A DNA stretch of 64,000 nt, taken from positions 5,089,501-5,153,500 of the forward strand of contig NZ_CP108356.1 of assembly GCF_036237315.1 (NCBI RefSeq), written 5' to 3'. Within the stretch, counting starts at the first letter, position 1, and every line of letters starts with the position of its first letter. Positions 41,070-51,633 of this stretch are shown here, piece by piece. The notes under the pieces were generated by a model. That model ran no database searches. It saw only the letters and a list, made by a program, of their open reading frames with translations, and was not told the DNA's origin. This stretch comes from Streptomyces sp. NBC_01351 (GTDB lineage: Bacteria; Actinomycetota; Actinomycetes; Streptomycetales; Streptomycetaceae). The translations under genes were made by a program, and so were the position numbers.

Positions 41070-42290
41070 TCAGGTGTCCCTCGGCGCGCGGCTCGACGGG
41101 TCGTGCCAGTGCGGCGACGGGCGGTTCAGGAACCACTCGCCGAAGCCCAGCGGGCGCCCGTACCCGGGGCCGTGGCCCTTGCCACTGGCAGGTACGGAGT
41201 CGTAGAAGATCCGGCCGGGAGGGGCGCCGAGCTCCTCCAGGAGGTACGCGGTCTCGTTGATGAACAGCGGCGGCCCGCTGAGGTAGACGTCCTGGTCGGG
41301 CCAGAGCCCCCGGTTGCTGAGGGCGGTGGCGAGCCGGTCCGTGGCCTGGTTGCGGTGCCGGCCGGGAGCGGGCGTGATGTAGGTGACGCTCAGCCAGCCG
41401 CAGGCGGCGGCGTACTCGTCGATGAGCGGCCGGTCGTAGAGGTGTGCGGCGTCCCGCGCCACCACGAACAGCCGCACGTCCTGATCGGGAGGGTGCTCCA
41501 CGAGCTCCTCCAGGATGGCCCGGATCGGTGCCCAGCCGGTGCCGGCGGCGATGAAGCTGACCGGCCGGTCCTCGCGGCGGAAGGTCAGCTGCCCGCCGGG
41601 GGCGGCGAGCCGCAGCATGTCGCCCGGCTGCGTCTCGCGCACCAGGGAGCTGCTGAGCCGGCCCCGGTCGATCCGGCTGACGTGCAGGTCGACGGTGCCG
41701 TCGGGACGCGGGGCGTTGCCTATGGAGTACGTGCGCCAGGTCGTGGGGACCCGTTCGCTGCTCACGCTCGTGTACTGGCCGGCGAGGTAGGGGAAGGGGA
41801 GCAGGGGCCTGAGGGTCAGGACGCCGATGTCCTGGCCGTACTGGAGGTGGCGCACGACCTCCGCGTCCCACCACGGGGGGTCCTCGCTGGTGGCGGCGCC
41901 GCCCATCATGGCGTCGGCGATCACCTGGTACGCCTCCGTCCACGCCTTCTCCACCTGCGGGGTCCAGGCGTCGCCGGAGGTCTCGGCGAGCGCGGCGAGC
42001 AGGCTGGAGCCGACGGCCGCGTAGTGCTCGGGGCCGGCCATGAACTTGCGGTGGTCGCGCCCCAGGTCGCGCAGGTAGGGGACCAGGCTCTCGTTCTCCA
42101 GGTGGGCGATCACGTGCGTGAGCGCGGCGAAGAGCCGGTCCCGCTGTCTTTCCATGTCCTCGAAGGAGGCCGGGAAGAGATCACGGACTCCGGGGTTGTG
42201 CCAGAACAGGTGGGAGTAGAAGAACTTGACCGCGTGTTCGGCCCGTCTCTCCACCACCGCGAAACTGCTTTTCAAGATCCTCACATCCAC
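41070..42290 (-). CDS. Flavohaemoprotein-like globin fused to FAD/NAD reductase
   Basis: A 406-residue fusion. The globin part (VKFFYSHLFWHNPGVRDLFP) has the proximal His in GPEHYAAVGSSLLAAL. The reductase has the FAD motif RTYSIGNAPR, the NAD(P) motif GTGWAPIRAILEEL, and VYLSGPPLFINETAYLL. Classical flavohaemoglobins dioxygenate NO to nitrate, and others act as reductases. The start is uncertain. GTG 42290 gives the conserved VDVRILKSSFAVVE start, and an ATG at 42368 would run into the divergent promoter. It is divergent from the P450, so electron supply to that enzyme is a possible but unproven role. Confidence 0.85.
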   Translation of the reverse strand: MDVRILKSSFAVVERRAEHAVKFFYSHLFWHNPGVRDLFPASFEDMERQRDRLFAALTHVIAHLENESLVPYLRDLGRDHRKFMAGPEHYAAVGSSLLAALAETSGDAWTPQVEKAWTEAYQVIADAMMGGAATSEDPPWWDAEVVRHLQYGQDIGVLTLRPLLPFPYLAGQYTSVSSERVPTTWRTYSIGNAPRPDGTVDLHVSRIDRGRLSSSLVRETQPGDMLRLAAPGGQLTFRREDRPVSFIAAGTGWAPIRAILEELVEHPPDQDVRLFVVARDAAHLYDRPLIDEYAAACGWLSVTYITPAPGRHRNQATDRLATALSNRGLWPDQDVYLSGPPLFINETAYLLEELGAPPGRIFYDSVPASGKGHGPGYGRPLGFGEWFLNRPSPHWHDPSSRAPRDT

Positions 42291-42405
42291 AAAACCGAAA
42301 GTAGGAATGGCGGAGTCCGTGAGGTCAAGCGTCGACCCATCTACGGACAGCCGCGGCGAACCGGCCATATGGGATGGTGGGTGGGCGCCGGGATACGGTC
42401 GTCGG

Positions 42406-43692
42406 GTGCACGAGCAGACTCCCGAAGCCCCCGCAGACGTCCCCGCCGACCCCTCCTCCGCGGAGGGCCCGACCCTCTTCGACTGGGAGTTCGCGACGAA
42501 CCCCTACCCGGCCTACGCCTGGCTGCGCGAGCACTCCCCGGTGCACCGCACCAAGCTCCCCAGCGGGGTCGAGGCCTGGCTCGTGACCCGGTACGCCGAT
42601 GCCCGCCAGGCCCTCGCCGACCAGCGGCTCAGCAAGAACCCGGCGCACCACGCGGAGCCCGCGCACGCCAAGGGGAAGACGGGGATCCCGGGGGAGCGCA
42701 AGGCGGAGCTGATGACGCACCTGCTCAACATCGACCCGCCGGACCACACCCGGCTGCGGCGGCTGGTGTCGAAGGCCTTCACCCCGCGCCGGGTGGCCGA
42801 GTTCACCCCGCGCGTGCAGGAGCTCACCGACCACCTCATCGACCGGTTCGTGGAGAGGGGGGAGGCGGACCTCATCCACGAGTTCGCGTTCCCGCTCCCC
42901 ATCTACGCCATCTGCGAGATGCTCGGCGTACCGCGCGAGGACCAGGACGACTTCCGCGACTGGGCCGGGATGATGATCCGGCACGGCGGCGGTCCGCGCG
43001 GCGGAGTCGCCCGTTCCGTGAAGCAGATGCGCACCTATCTCGGGGAACTGATCCACCGCAAGCGGGATGATCTGGGCAATGACCTCATCTCGGACCTGAT
43101 CCGGGCGAGCGACCACGGCGACCACCTGACGGAGGCCGAGGCCACCGCGATGGCCTTCATCCTCTTGTTCGCCGGTTTCGAGACCACGGTGAACCTGATC
43201 GGGAACGGGCTGCACGCCCTCTTCATGAACCCGGACCAGCGCGAGCGGCTCCAGGCCTCCCTGGCTGCCGGCGAGAGCGCGCTGCTGGCCACCGGCATCG
43301 AGGAACTCCTGCGCTACGACGGCCCGGTGGAGCTGGCCACCTGGCGGTTCGCCACCGAGCCGATGACCCTCGGCGGCCAGGGGATCGCGGCCGGCGATCC
43401 GGTCCTGGTGGTCCTCGCGGCCGCCGACCGGGACCCCGAACGGTTCGCCGAGCCGGACACCCTGGACCTCTCGCGGACCGACAACCAGCACCTCGGGTAC
43501 GGGCACGGCATCCACTACTGCCTGGGCGCTCCGCTCGCGCGACTTGAAGGGCAGACCGCGCTTGCGAGTTTGCTCACGCGTCTGCCGGATCTGGAACTCG
43601 CCGTTCCACCCGAAGAGCTGCGCTGGCGGGGCGGACTCATCATGCGTGGCCTGCGCACTCTTCCCGTTCGCTTCGCACCGACGAACGCCTGA
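42406..43692 (+). CDS. Cytochrome P450
   Basis: A class I bacterial P450 of 428 residues. The I-helix oxygen-activation motif is FAGFETTVNLIGNG, the EXXR pair is EELLR, and the haem-binding loop is LGYGHGIHYCLGAPLARLEG with the Cys ligand. The GTG at 42406 gives MHEQTPEAPADVP. No ferredoxin gene adjoins it; the neighbour on the other strand is a flavohaemoprotein-type reductase. CYP107-like by general appearance, substrate unknown. Followed by the first rpf gene. Confidence 0.93.
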   Translation: MHEQTPEAPADVPADPSSAEGPTLFDWEFATNPYPAYAWLREHSPVHRTKLPSGVEAWLVTRYADARQALADQRLSKNPAHHAEPAHAKGKTGIPGERKAELMTHLLNIDPPDHTRLRRLVSKAFTPRRVAEFTPRVQELTDHLIDRFVERGEADLIHEFAFPLPIYAICEMLGVPREDQDDFRDWAGMMIRHGGGPRGGVARSVKQMRTYLGELIHRKRDDLGNDLISDLIRASDHGDHLTEAEATAMAFILLFAGFETTVNLIGNGLHALFMNPDQRERLQASLAAGESALLATGIEELLRYDGPVELATWRFATEPMTLGGQGIAAGDPVLVVLAAADRDPERFAEPDTLDLSRTDNQHLGYGHGIHYCLGAPLARLEGQTALASLLTRLPDLELAVPPEELRWRGGLIMRGLRTLPVRFAPTNA

Positions 43693-43795
43693 GCGCCGCC
43701 TGACCCGAAGTCAGTTCCCGAGCGAACTTGTGACATGCGTTCGAGGCCCGCTAGGTTCTGCCGTTACCCCGCCGTTATGCGAAAGGTGCAGCCTC

Positions 43796-44818
43796 ATGCG
43801 TTCCGGGAACGGCCGCCACAGACGCCCCCGTCAGGTGCCCGCGATAGTCGTCACCGCCGGAGTCACAGGCTCCGCGCTGGCCCTGCCGCTGCTCGCCGCC
43901 ACGAGCGCGAGCGCGGCAGACACATCCACGTGGGACAAGGTCGCCGAATGCGAGAGCGGCGGCACGTGGAGCGCCAACTTCGGCAGCGGCGCCTATGGCG
44001 GGCTCCAGTTCACCCAGGAGGAGTGGCGGGAGGCCGGCGGGCTCGACTTCGCCGAGCGGGCCGACCTCGCCAGCCGGTCCCAGCAGATCGCCGTCGCCGA
44101 ACGGGTGCTGGCGGCGCGCGGCCCGCAGGCGTGGCCGATGTGCGCGGCGCCCGCCGGGCTGGACGCGCAGGGCCCCGCCGCGGTGGTGGACCCGGGCTTG
44201 CCCGGCAAGCACGGCGCCATCGCCCCCACGCCGTCCCGCCCGGACGACAAGGTGCCGCCCGCCGGATCCGGGGATCCCGCCACGGACTTCGGGGCCCCGA
44301 CCCCGGCCCCGCACCCGCTCGGGCCGGACCTCGGACTGCCCGTCATGCCGCCGCCGGACCTCCCGACGCCGGACCCGACGGTTCCGGTGACTCCGACGCC
44401 CGACCCCACGGCTCCGGGCAACTCCGGCCAGCCGGTGGACCCGGGCGTGCCGACCACGCCGCCCACGACGCCGCCCGCGACCCCGCCGGTCACCCCGGGC
44501 CTGCCGCCGGTGACCCCGGGCGACCCGGCCGACCCGGGCGTCCCGGCGGCGCCGGACGCCTCCACCGCACCGCCGGTCGCGCCCGGGGAGGGCAGCGGCA
44601 AGCACCGCGGTACGCCCGCGACCGAGGCGCCCGTCACGTCTGACGCCGCGTCGGCCCCCTCGTACACCGTGAAGGCGGGCGACAGCCTGATGGCCATCGC
44701 GGATGCCAAGGGACTCAAGGGCGGCTGGAACGCGCTCTACGCGGCCAACGAGCAGGTCATCGGCGAGGACGCCAACCTGATCAAGCCTGGCCAGAACCTG
44801 GATCTAACTGCGCAATAA
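43796..44818 (+). CDS. rpfC: Resuscitation-promoting factor with LysM domain
   Basis: A secreted lytic transglycosylase-like enzyme of 340 residues. The signal peptide ends near SASAA. The catalytic Rpf domain is WDKVAECESGGTWSANFGSG with the conserved Glu in AECESGG, followed by GGLQFTQEEW. A Pro-rich linker with repeated PVTP/DPT elements spans about 130-280, then a LysM module SYTVKAGDSLMAIADAKG ends with LIKPGQNL. Such enzymes cleave peptidoglycan to promote spore germination. The symbol follows my recollection of the S. coelicolor order, where rpfC adjoins rpfA. No riboswitch is seen upstream of this one. Confidence 0.9.
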   Translation: MRSGNGRHRRPRQVPAIVVTAGVTGSALALPLLAATSASAADTSTWDKVAECESGGTWSANFGSGAYGGLQFTQEEWREAGGLDFAERADLASRSQQIAVAERVLAARGPQAWPMCAAPAGLDAQGPAAVVDPGLPGKHGAIAPTPSRPDDKVPPAGSGDPATDFGAPTPAPHPLGPDLGLPVMPPPDLPTPDPTVPVTPTPDPTAPGNSGQPVDPGVPTTPPTTPPATPPVTPGLPPVTPGDPADPGVPAAPDASTAPPVAPGEGSGKHRGTPATEAPVTSDAASAPSYTVKAGDSLMAIADAKGLKGGWNALYAANEQVIGEDANLIKPGQNLDLTAQ

Positions 44819-45054
44819 GGGCACTTCAATCATCCGGAAAGAGTTGATTGTCCGTTTTCTGTAAGTGAGACATGCGTCTCTTCCGGTCAACTGGCGTGTC
44901 CCGCCTCGGGGCTTCCGCAAACCCCGTCCTCACCTGCGCAAACGCCCTTGGGAAGGGCGCAAGTAGGGGTCGGTTCCCCCCGATGTCGCTCGTTGAACAT
45001 CGGGGGGAGACCTGTCTACCTTCTGAATCGCCCGCCACCGCGGGCTCCTTCGAC

Positions 45055-45981
<927 letters not shown>

Positions 45982-46029
45982 ACAATGCGGCAATAGCCGC
46001 AGGTGTCTTCACCACACGTCACAGCTCCA

Positions 46030-46064
46030 CCGCCCGGCGCGTCTTCCCCCCACGCGCCGGGCGG
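46030..46064. terminator. Terminator after rpfA
   Basis: A 13-bp stem (46030-46042 with 46052-46064) based on CCGCCCGGCGCG and its complement lies about 50 bp after the rpfA stop and is followed by CGGCGTTTTC. Confidence 0.85.
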
Positions 46065-46193
46065 CGGCGTTTTCGCAGGCCGAACAACCCGTCACAAGAG
46101 CCGTATGTCCTGGAACACGGGTATTCGGGCCCTTTTTCGTCCCAGGACCCGGGCGGTCGGCAGGCCGAGTGCCCGGAGCCGGTTAGGCTCTAA

Positions 46194-47543
<1,350 letters not shown>

Positions 47544-47579
47544 TCAGGGCTGCTGCCCATGACGGAGCTCTAGCCTCCG

Positions 47580-47620
47580 TACGTCCCCGCACTCGGTCCC
47601 GTACCGTGTGCGGGGACGTA
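47580..47620. terminator. Terminator after eno
   Basis: A perfect 13-bp stem TACGTCCCCGCAC/GTGCGGGGACGTA (47580-47592 with 47608-47620) lies 36 bp after the eno stop. Confidence 0.85.
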
Positions 47621-47654
47621 TTGCGTAGTACGTGTACACAGGGGAGGCGGACCA

Positions 47655-48143
47655 ATGGCCGGGAACCGGGATCGGTTCTCCACCTTCTCCACCGCGACCA
47701 GGCTCAAGCAGCTCGGTGAGCGGACCGCTGCCCACGTCTACCGCTCGCAGTCGCGCCGTCAGGTCCGCCGCAGCCGGCTCACCGGACGCGCGGCCCTCCT
47801 GGTGCTCGTCCTCTGTACCCTGGTCGTCGCCCTGGCGTATCCGATGCGCCAGTACGTCTCCCAGCGCTCGGAGATCGCCGACCAGCAGCGGGCCGCCGCG
47901 GCCGCGCGGGACCGCCTGGAGCGGCTCCGCGACGAGAAGGCCCGCTGGCAGGACGACGCGTACGCGGAGCAGCAGGCGCGCAAGCACCTGCACTTCCTGC
48001 GACCGGGGGAGATCGGCTACATCATGACCGACCCCGGAGCCGAGGCCGCCGAGCGGCCCCGGACCGGCCAGGCCGGTTCGGACCGGCCCTGGTACTCGAA
48101 CGTCTGGGACGGCGTCGACAAGGCCGACCGTCCGGGCGACTGA
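47655..48143 (+). CDS. divIC: Septum-formation initiator, DivIC/FtsB family
   Basis: A 162-residue bitopic membrane protein of the divisome. A basic cytoplasmic N-terminus (RSQSRRQVRRSRLTGR) leads to one membrane helix (AALLVLVLCTLVVALAYPM). An extracytoplasmic coiled coil follows (SQRSEIADQQRAAAAARDRLERLRDEKARW), then QARKHLHFLRPGEIGYIM, the conserved DivIC/FtsB end. The ATG at 47655 follows GGGGAGG. In streptomycetes DivIC pairs with FtsL to stabilise sporulation septa. It heads a three-gene run with the DUF501 and ppx genes. Confidence 0.94.
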   Translation: MAGNRDRFSTFSTATRLKQLGERTAAHVYRSQSRRQVRRSRLTGRAALLVLVLCTLVVALAYPMRQYVSQRSEIADQQRAAAAARDRLERLRDEKARWQDDAYAEQQARKHLHFLRPGEIGYIMTDPGAEAAERPRTGQAGSDRPWYSNVWDGVDKADRPGD

Positions 48144-48185
48144 GCACCGCACCCATCCACGAGAACGAAGAGACTTCCTCCAGGC

Positions 48186-48737
48186 ATGCAGACGCCCCCG
48201 CCCCAGACCGACCGGACCGAGCCGACCGACGCCGACGTCGAGGCGTTCCAGCAGCAGCTCGGCCGCCCGCCGCGCGGGCTGCGCGCCATCGCGCACCGCT
48301 GCCCCTGCGGCCAGCCGGACGTGGTGGAGACCGCACCGCGACTCCCCGACGGCACCCCCTTCCCGACGCTGTACTACCTGACGTGCCCCCGCGCGGCCGG
48401 CGCCATCGGCACGCTGGAGGCCAACGGCGTGATGAAGGAGATGCAGGCCCGGCTCGCCGAGGACCCGGAACTGGCCGCCGCCTACCGGGCCGCCCACGAG
48501 GACTACATCCAGCGCCGTGACGCCATCGAGGTGCTGCAGGGCTTCCCGAGCGCCGGCGGCATGCCGGACCGGGTGAAGTGCCTGCACGTGCTGGTCGGTC
48601 ACTCCCTGGCCGCGGGCCCGGGCGTGAACCCGTTCGGCGACGAGGCCCTGGCGATGCTGCCGGAGTGGTGGGCCAAGGGCCCGTGCGTCACCCCGTGCGC
48701 GGAGAAGACGGAGAAGAAGGAAGGGGAGTCCGAGTGA
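48186..48737 (+). CDS. DUF501 family protein
   Basis: A 183-residue actinobacterial protein of unknown function. The conserved core has AFQQQLGRPPRGLRAIAHRC, then CPCGQPDVVETAPRLPDGTPFPTLYYLTCP, giving three Cys that could bind metal. ALEANGVMKEMQARL-type helices and CLHVLVGHSLAAGPGVNPFGDEAL follow. The last part is WWAKGPCVTPC. The run divIC-DUF501-ppx is conserved in actinobacteria. Its stop overlaps the ppx GTG, so the two are coupled. Confidence 0.92.
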   Translation: MQTPPPQTDRTEPTDADVEAFQQQLGRPPRGLRAIAHRCPCGQPDVVETAPRLPDGTPFPTLYYLTCPRAAGAIGTLEANGVMKEMQARLAEDPELAAAYRAAHEDYIQRRDAIEVLQGFPSAGGMPDRVKCLHVLVGHSLAAGPGVNPFGDEALAMLPEWWAKGPCVTPCAEKTEKKEGESE

Positions 48738-49675
48738 CCCGGGTCGCGGGCATCGACTGCGGTACGAACTCCATCCGGCTGCTGGTCGCGGACTGCGACC
48801 CGGCGACGGGCGACCTGGTCGAGCTGGACCGCCGGATGACCATCGTCCGGCTCGGCCAGGGCGTGGACAAGACCGGCCGGCTCGCCCCCGAGGCCCTGGA
48901 GCGGACCTTCGCCGCCTGCCGCGAGTACGCGACGGTCATCAAGGAGCTCGGTGCGGACCGGGTGCGCTTCGTGGCCACCTCCGCCTCCCGGGACGCGGAG
49001 AACCGGGACGAGTTCGTACGGGGCGTCAAGGAGATCCTGGGCGTCGAGCCCGAGGTGATCTCCGGCGCGGAGGAGGCGGAGTTCTCCTTCACCGGCGCCA
49101 CGAAGGAGCTGACCGCCCACGAGCACCTGGAGCGCCCGTTCCTGGTGGTCGACATCGGCGGCGGCTCGACCGAGTTCGTCGTCGGCGAGCAGCACGTACG
49201 GGCGGCCCGCTCGGTGGACGTGGGCTGCGTCCGGATGACCGAGCGCCACCTGGTGGTGGACGGGGTCGTCACCGACCCGCCGACCCCGGAGCAGATCGCC
49301 GCGATGCGGGCCGACATCGAGGCCGCGCTGGACCTGGCCGAGGCGTCGGTCCCGCTGCGCGAGGCCCGCACGCTGGTGGGTCTGGCCGGCTCGGTGACCA
49401 CGGCCGCCGGGATCGCCCTCGGCCTGCCGGAGTACCTCTCGGAGAAGATCCACCACTCCCGGATCTCCTACGAGCAGGTCCGGGAGATCAGCGAGCGGAT
49501 GCTCAACGAGACCCACGCCGAGCGCGCCGCGATCCCCGTGATGCACCCGGGACGGGTGGACGTGATCGGCGCGGGCGTCCTGGTCCTGCTGGCCGTCATG
49601 GAGCGGGTCGGCGCCTCGGAGGTCGTCGTCTCGGAGCACGACATCCTGGACGGGATCGCCTGGTCCGTCGCCTGA
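48734..49675 (+). CDS. ppx: Exopolyphosphatase/pppGpp phosphatase family protein
   Basis: A 313-residue member of the Ppx/GppA family (ASKHA fold). It has the phosphate-1 motif GIDCGTNSIRLLV, RFVATSASRDAENRDEF, ISGAEEAEFSFTG with the catalytic Glu, and the phosphate-2 motif VVDIGGGSTEFVVG. It is the short type, without a C-terminal HD domain. It either shortens polyphosphate or converts pppGpp to ppGpp; sequence alone does not decide. The GTG start overlaps the DUF501 stop (GTGA). Confidence 0.94.
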   Translation: MTRVAGIDCGTNSIRLLVADCDPATGDLVELDRRMTIVRLGQGVDKTGRLAPEALERTFAACREYATVIKELGADRVRFVATSASRDAENRDEFVRGVKEILGVEPEVISGAEEAEFSFTGATKELTAHEHLERPFLVVDIGGGSTEFVVGEQHVRAARSVDVGCVRMTERHLVVDGVVTDPPTPEQIAAMRADIEAALDLAEASVPLREARTLVGLAGSVTTAAGIALGLPEYLSEKIHHSRISYEQVREISERMLNETHAERAAIPVMHPGRVDVIGAGVLVLLAVMERVGASEVVVSEHDILDGIAWSVA

Positions 49676-49775
49676 GACGGAGCGTGATCGTCAGGGGATT
49701 CCCAGGCGGAACGGTCTGTTCAGGCGCCCGAAGAGGGGTCCGCGGGGGACTTTGGTCCCTTGATCCACACGAAGT

Positions 49776-49793
49776 TCGTGAAGTTCTTCACAA
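49776..49793. promoter_or_regulatory. Rex operator-like site, distal
   Basis: TCGTGAA-GTTC-TTCACAA matches the 7-4-7 Rex consensus TTGTGAA-N4-TTCACAA with one change. It lies about 320 bp before the ndh start, in the 436-bp gap after ppx. No ORF is credible in that gap. Confidence 0.65.
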
Positions 49794-50060
49794 GGAAAAG
49801 GGGCCTGTTGGGCTGCCGGGAGGGCCGTTCGAGGCTTCCCGAGGGCCCTCAGGCCCGTTTACCCGAGCGTTCGTGCGAATGTCGGAGGCTGCGGGTTCCG
49901 CATCAGACGTATGGACAAACGCCGGTGGTCCAGTCCGGTTGGGGGCCTGCGGCCCAGCTCAGGACGGGTGAACAACGACTCCCGTTACACCGTGGTTCCC
50001 GTTGCGCGCCATGACCTCCGTCACGTGGGCCGCGGAGTGTAGCAGAGGGTTCCGGACAGC

Positions 50061-50078
50061 TTGTGAAGGGGCTCACGA
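50061..50078. promoter_or_regulatory. Rex operator-like site, proximal to ndh
   Basis: TTGTGAA-GGGG-CTCACGA keeps one perfect half-site and a 5/7 second half. It lies about 34 bp before the ndh start, well placed to block transcription when Rex is bound in its NAD+ state. Confidence 0.7.
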
Positions 50079-50111
50079 GCACCACCCCTGGGGGTGCTGG
50101 ATACTCGTTCC

Positions 50112-51497
50112 ATGAGCACCACGGAGCGTCCCAGGATCCTCGTTGTAGGAGGTGGGTACGTAGGCCTGTACGCAGCCAAGCGCATCATGAAGAAGATGCG
50201 TTACGGCGAGGCGACCGTCACGGTCGTCGACCCGCGGTCGTACATGACCTACCAGCCCTTCCTCCCCGAAGTGGCCGCAGGCAGCATCTCGCCTCGGCAC
50301 GTCGTCGTCCCGCTGCGACGCGTGCTGCCCAAGGCTGAGGTACTCACCGGCCGGGTCACCAGCATCGACCAGGACCGCAAGGTCGCCGTCGTCACGCCGC
50401 TGGTCGGCGAGGCGTACGAGCTGCCCTTCGACTACCTGGTGATCGCGCTCGGCGCCGTCTCCCGCACCTTCCCGATCCCCGGCCTGGCCGAACAGGGCAT
50501 CGGTATGAAGGGCGTCGAAGAGGGCATCGGCCTGCGCAACCACGTCCTCGAGCAGCTCGACAAGGCCGAGTCCACGACGGACGAGAACGTCCGCCGCAAG
50601 GCCCTCACCTTCGTCTTCGTCGGCGGCGGCTTCGCCGGCGCCGAGACGATCGGCGAGGTCGAGGACATGGCCCGCGACGCCGCGAAGTACTACTCCACGA
50701 TCAAGCGCGAGGACATGCGCTTCATCCTGGTCGACGCGGCCGACAAGATCCTTCCCGAGGTCGGGCCCAAGCTCGGCACCTGGGGCAAGGAGCACCTCGA
50801 GTCGCGCGGCATCGAGATCTACCTGAACACCTCCATGGACTCCTGCGTGGACGGCCACGTGGTGCTGAAGAACGGCCTCGAGGTCGACTCCAGCACCCTG
50901 GTGTGGACCGCGGGCGTCAAGCCCAACCCGGTGCTGGCCCGCTACGGCCTGCCGCTGGGCCCGCGCGGCCACGTCGACGCCGAGCCGACCCTCCAGGTCA
51001 AGGGCACCGACTACATCTGGACCGCGGGCGACAACGCCCAGGTTCCCGACATGGCCGCCCGCAAGGCCGGCGTCGAGAACGCCTGGTGCCCGCCGAACGC
51101 CCAGCACGCGCTGCGTCAGGCCAAGGTCCTCGGCGACAACGTCATCTCGGGCATGCGGGGCTTCCCGCAGGGCGAGTACTCGCACTCCAACAAGGGTGCG
51201 GTGGCGGGCCTCGGCCTCCACAAGGGCGTCGCGATGATCGTCATGGGCAAGATGAAGATCAAGCTCAAGGGCCGGCTCGCCTGGTACATGCACCGTGGCT
51301 ACCACGGCATGGCCATGCCGACCTGGAACCGCAAGATCCGCGTCTTCGCCGACTGGACCCTCGGCATGTTCCTCAAGCGCGAGGTCGTCTCCCTCGGAGC
51401 GCTGGAGACCCCGCGCGAAGAGTTCTACGAGGCCGCCAAGCCGGCGCCGGCTCCGGCCGCCGCTGCGGCTCCGGCGCAGAAGGCCAAGGCCTCCTAG
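50112..51497 (+). CDS. ndh: Type II NADH dehydrogenase (NDH-2)
   Basis: A membrane-associated flavoprotein of 461 residues that passes electrons from NADH to menaquinone without pumping protons. The FAD motif is RILVVGGGYVGLYAAKR, the NADH motif FVFVGGGFAGAETIGEVEDM, and the second FAD motif YIWTAGDNAQVPD. The C-terminal amphipathic region KIKLKGRLAWYMHRGYHGM probably attaches to the membrane, and a Pro/Ala tail follows. The ATG at 50112 lacks a clear ribosome site, so a leaderless message or the GTG at 50094 is possible. Two Rex-like sites suggest control by NADH/NAD+. Confidence 0.95.
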   Translation: MSTTERPRILVVGGGYVGLYAAKRIMKKMRYGEATVTVVDPRSYMTYQPFLPEVAAGSISPRHVVVPLRRVLPKAEVLTGRVTSIDQDRKVAVVTPLVGEAYELPFDYLVIALGAVSRTFPIPGLAEQGIGMKGVEEGIGLRNHVLEQLDKAESTTDENVRRKALTFVFVGGGFAGAETIGEVEDMARDAAKYYSTIKREDMRFILVDAADKILPEVGPKLGTWGKEHLESRGIEIYLNTSMDSCVDGHVVLKNGLEVDSSTLVWTAGVKPNPVLARYGLPLGPRGHVDAEPTLQVKGTDYIWTAGDNAQVPDMAARKAGVENAWCPPNAQHALRQAKVLGDNVISGMRGFPQGEYSHSNKGAVAGLGLHKGVAMIVMGKMKIKLKGRLAWYMHRGYHGMAMPTWNRKIRVFADWTLGMFLKREVVSLGALETPREEFYEAAKPAPAPAAAAAPAQKAKAS

Positions 51498-51532
51498 CCC
51501 GGGCCTGACGGCACGAACCCGAAGCACGACCC

Positions 51533-51576
51533 CGAAGGGGCCGCCCGCCATCCGTGGTGCGGGCGGCCCCTTCGGC
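51533..51576. terminator. Terminator after ndh
   Basis: A 17-bp perfect stem (51533-51549 with 51560-51576) based on CCGAAGGGGCCGCCCGC encloses a 10-nt loop. Confidence 0.92.
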
Positions 51577-51633
51577 GTACCCGCAGTCCGTTGTGGGTAG
51601 ACGGATGGGTCGGAGCTTTTGTGGAGGTGCGCC

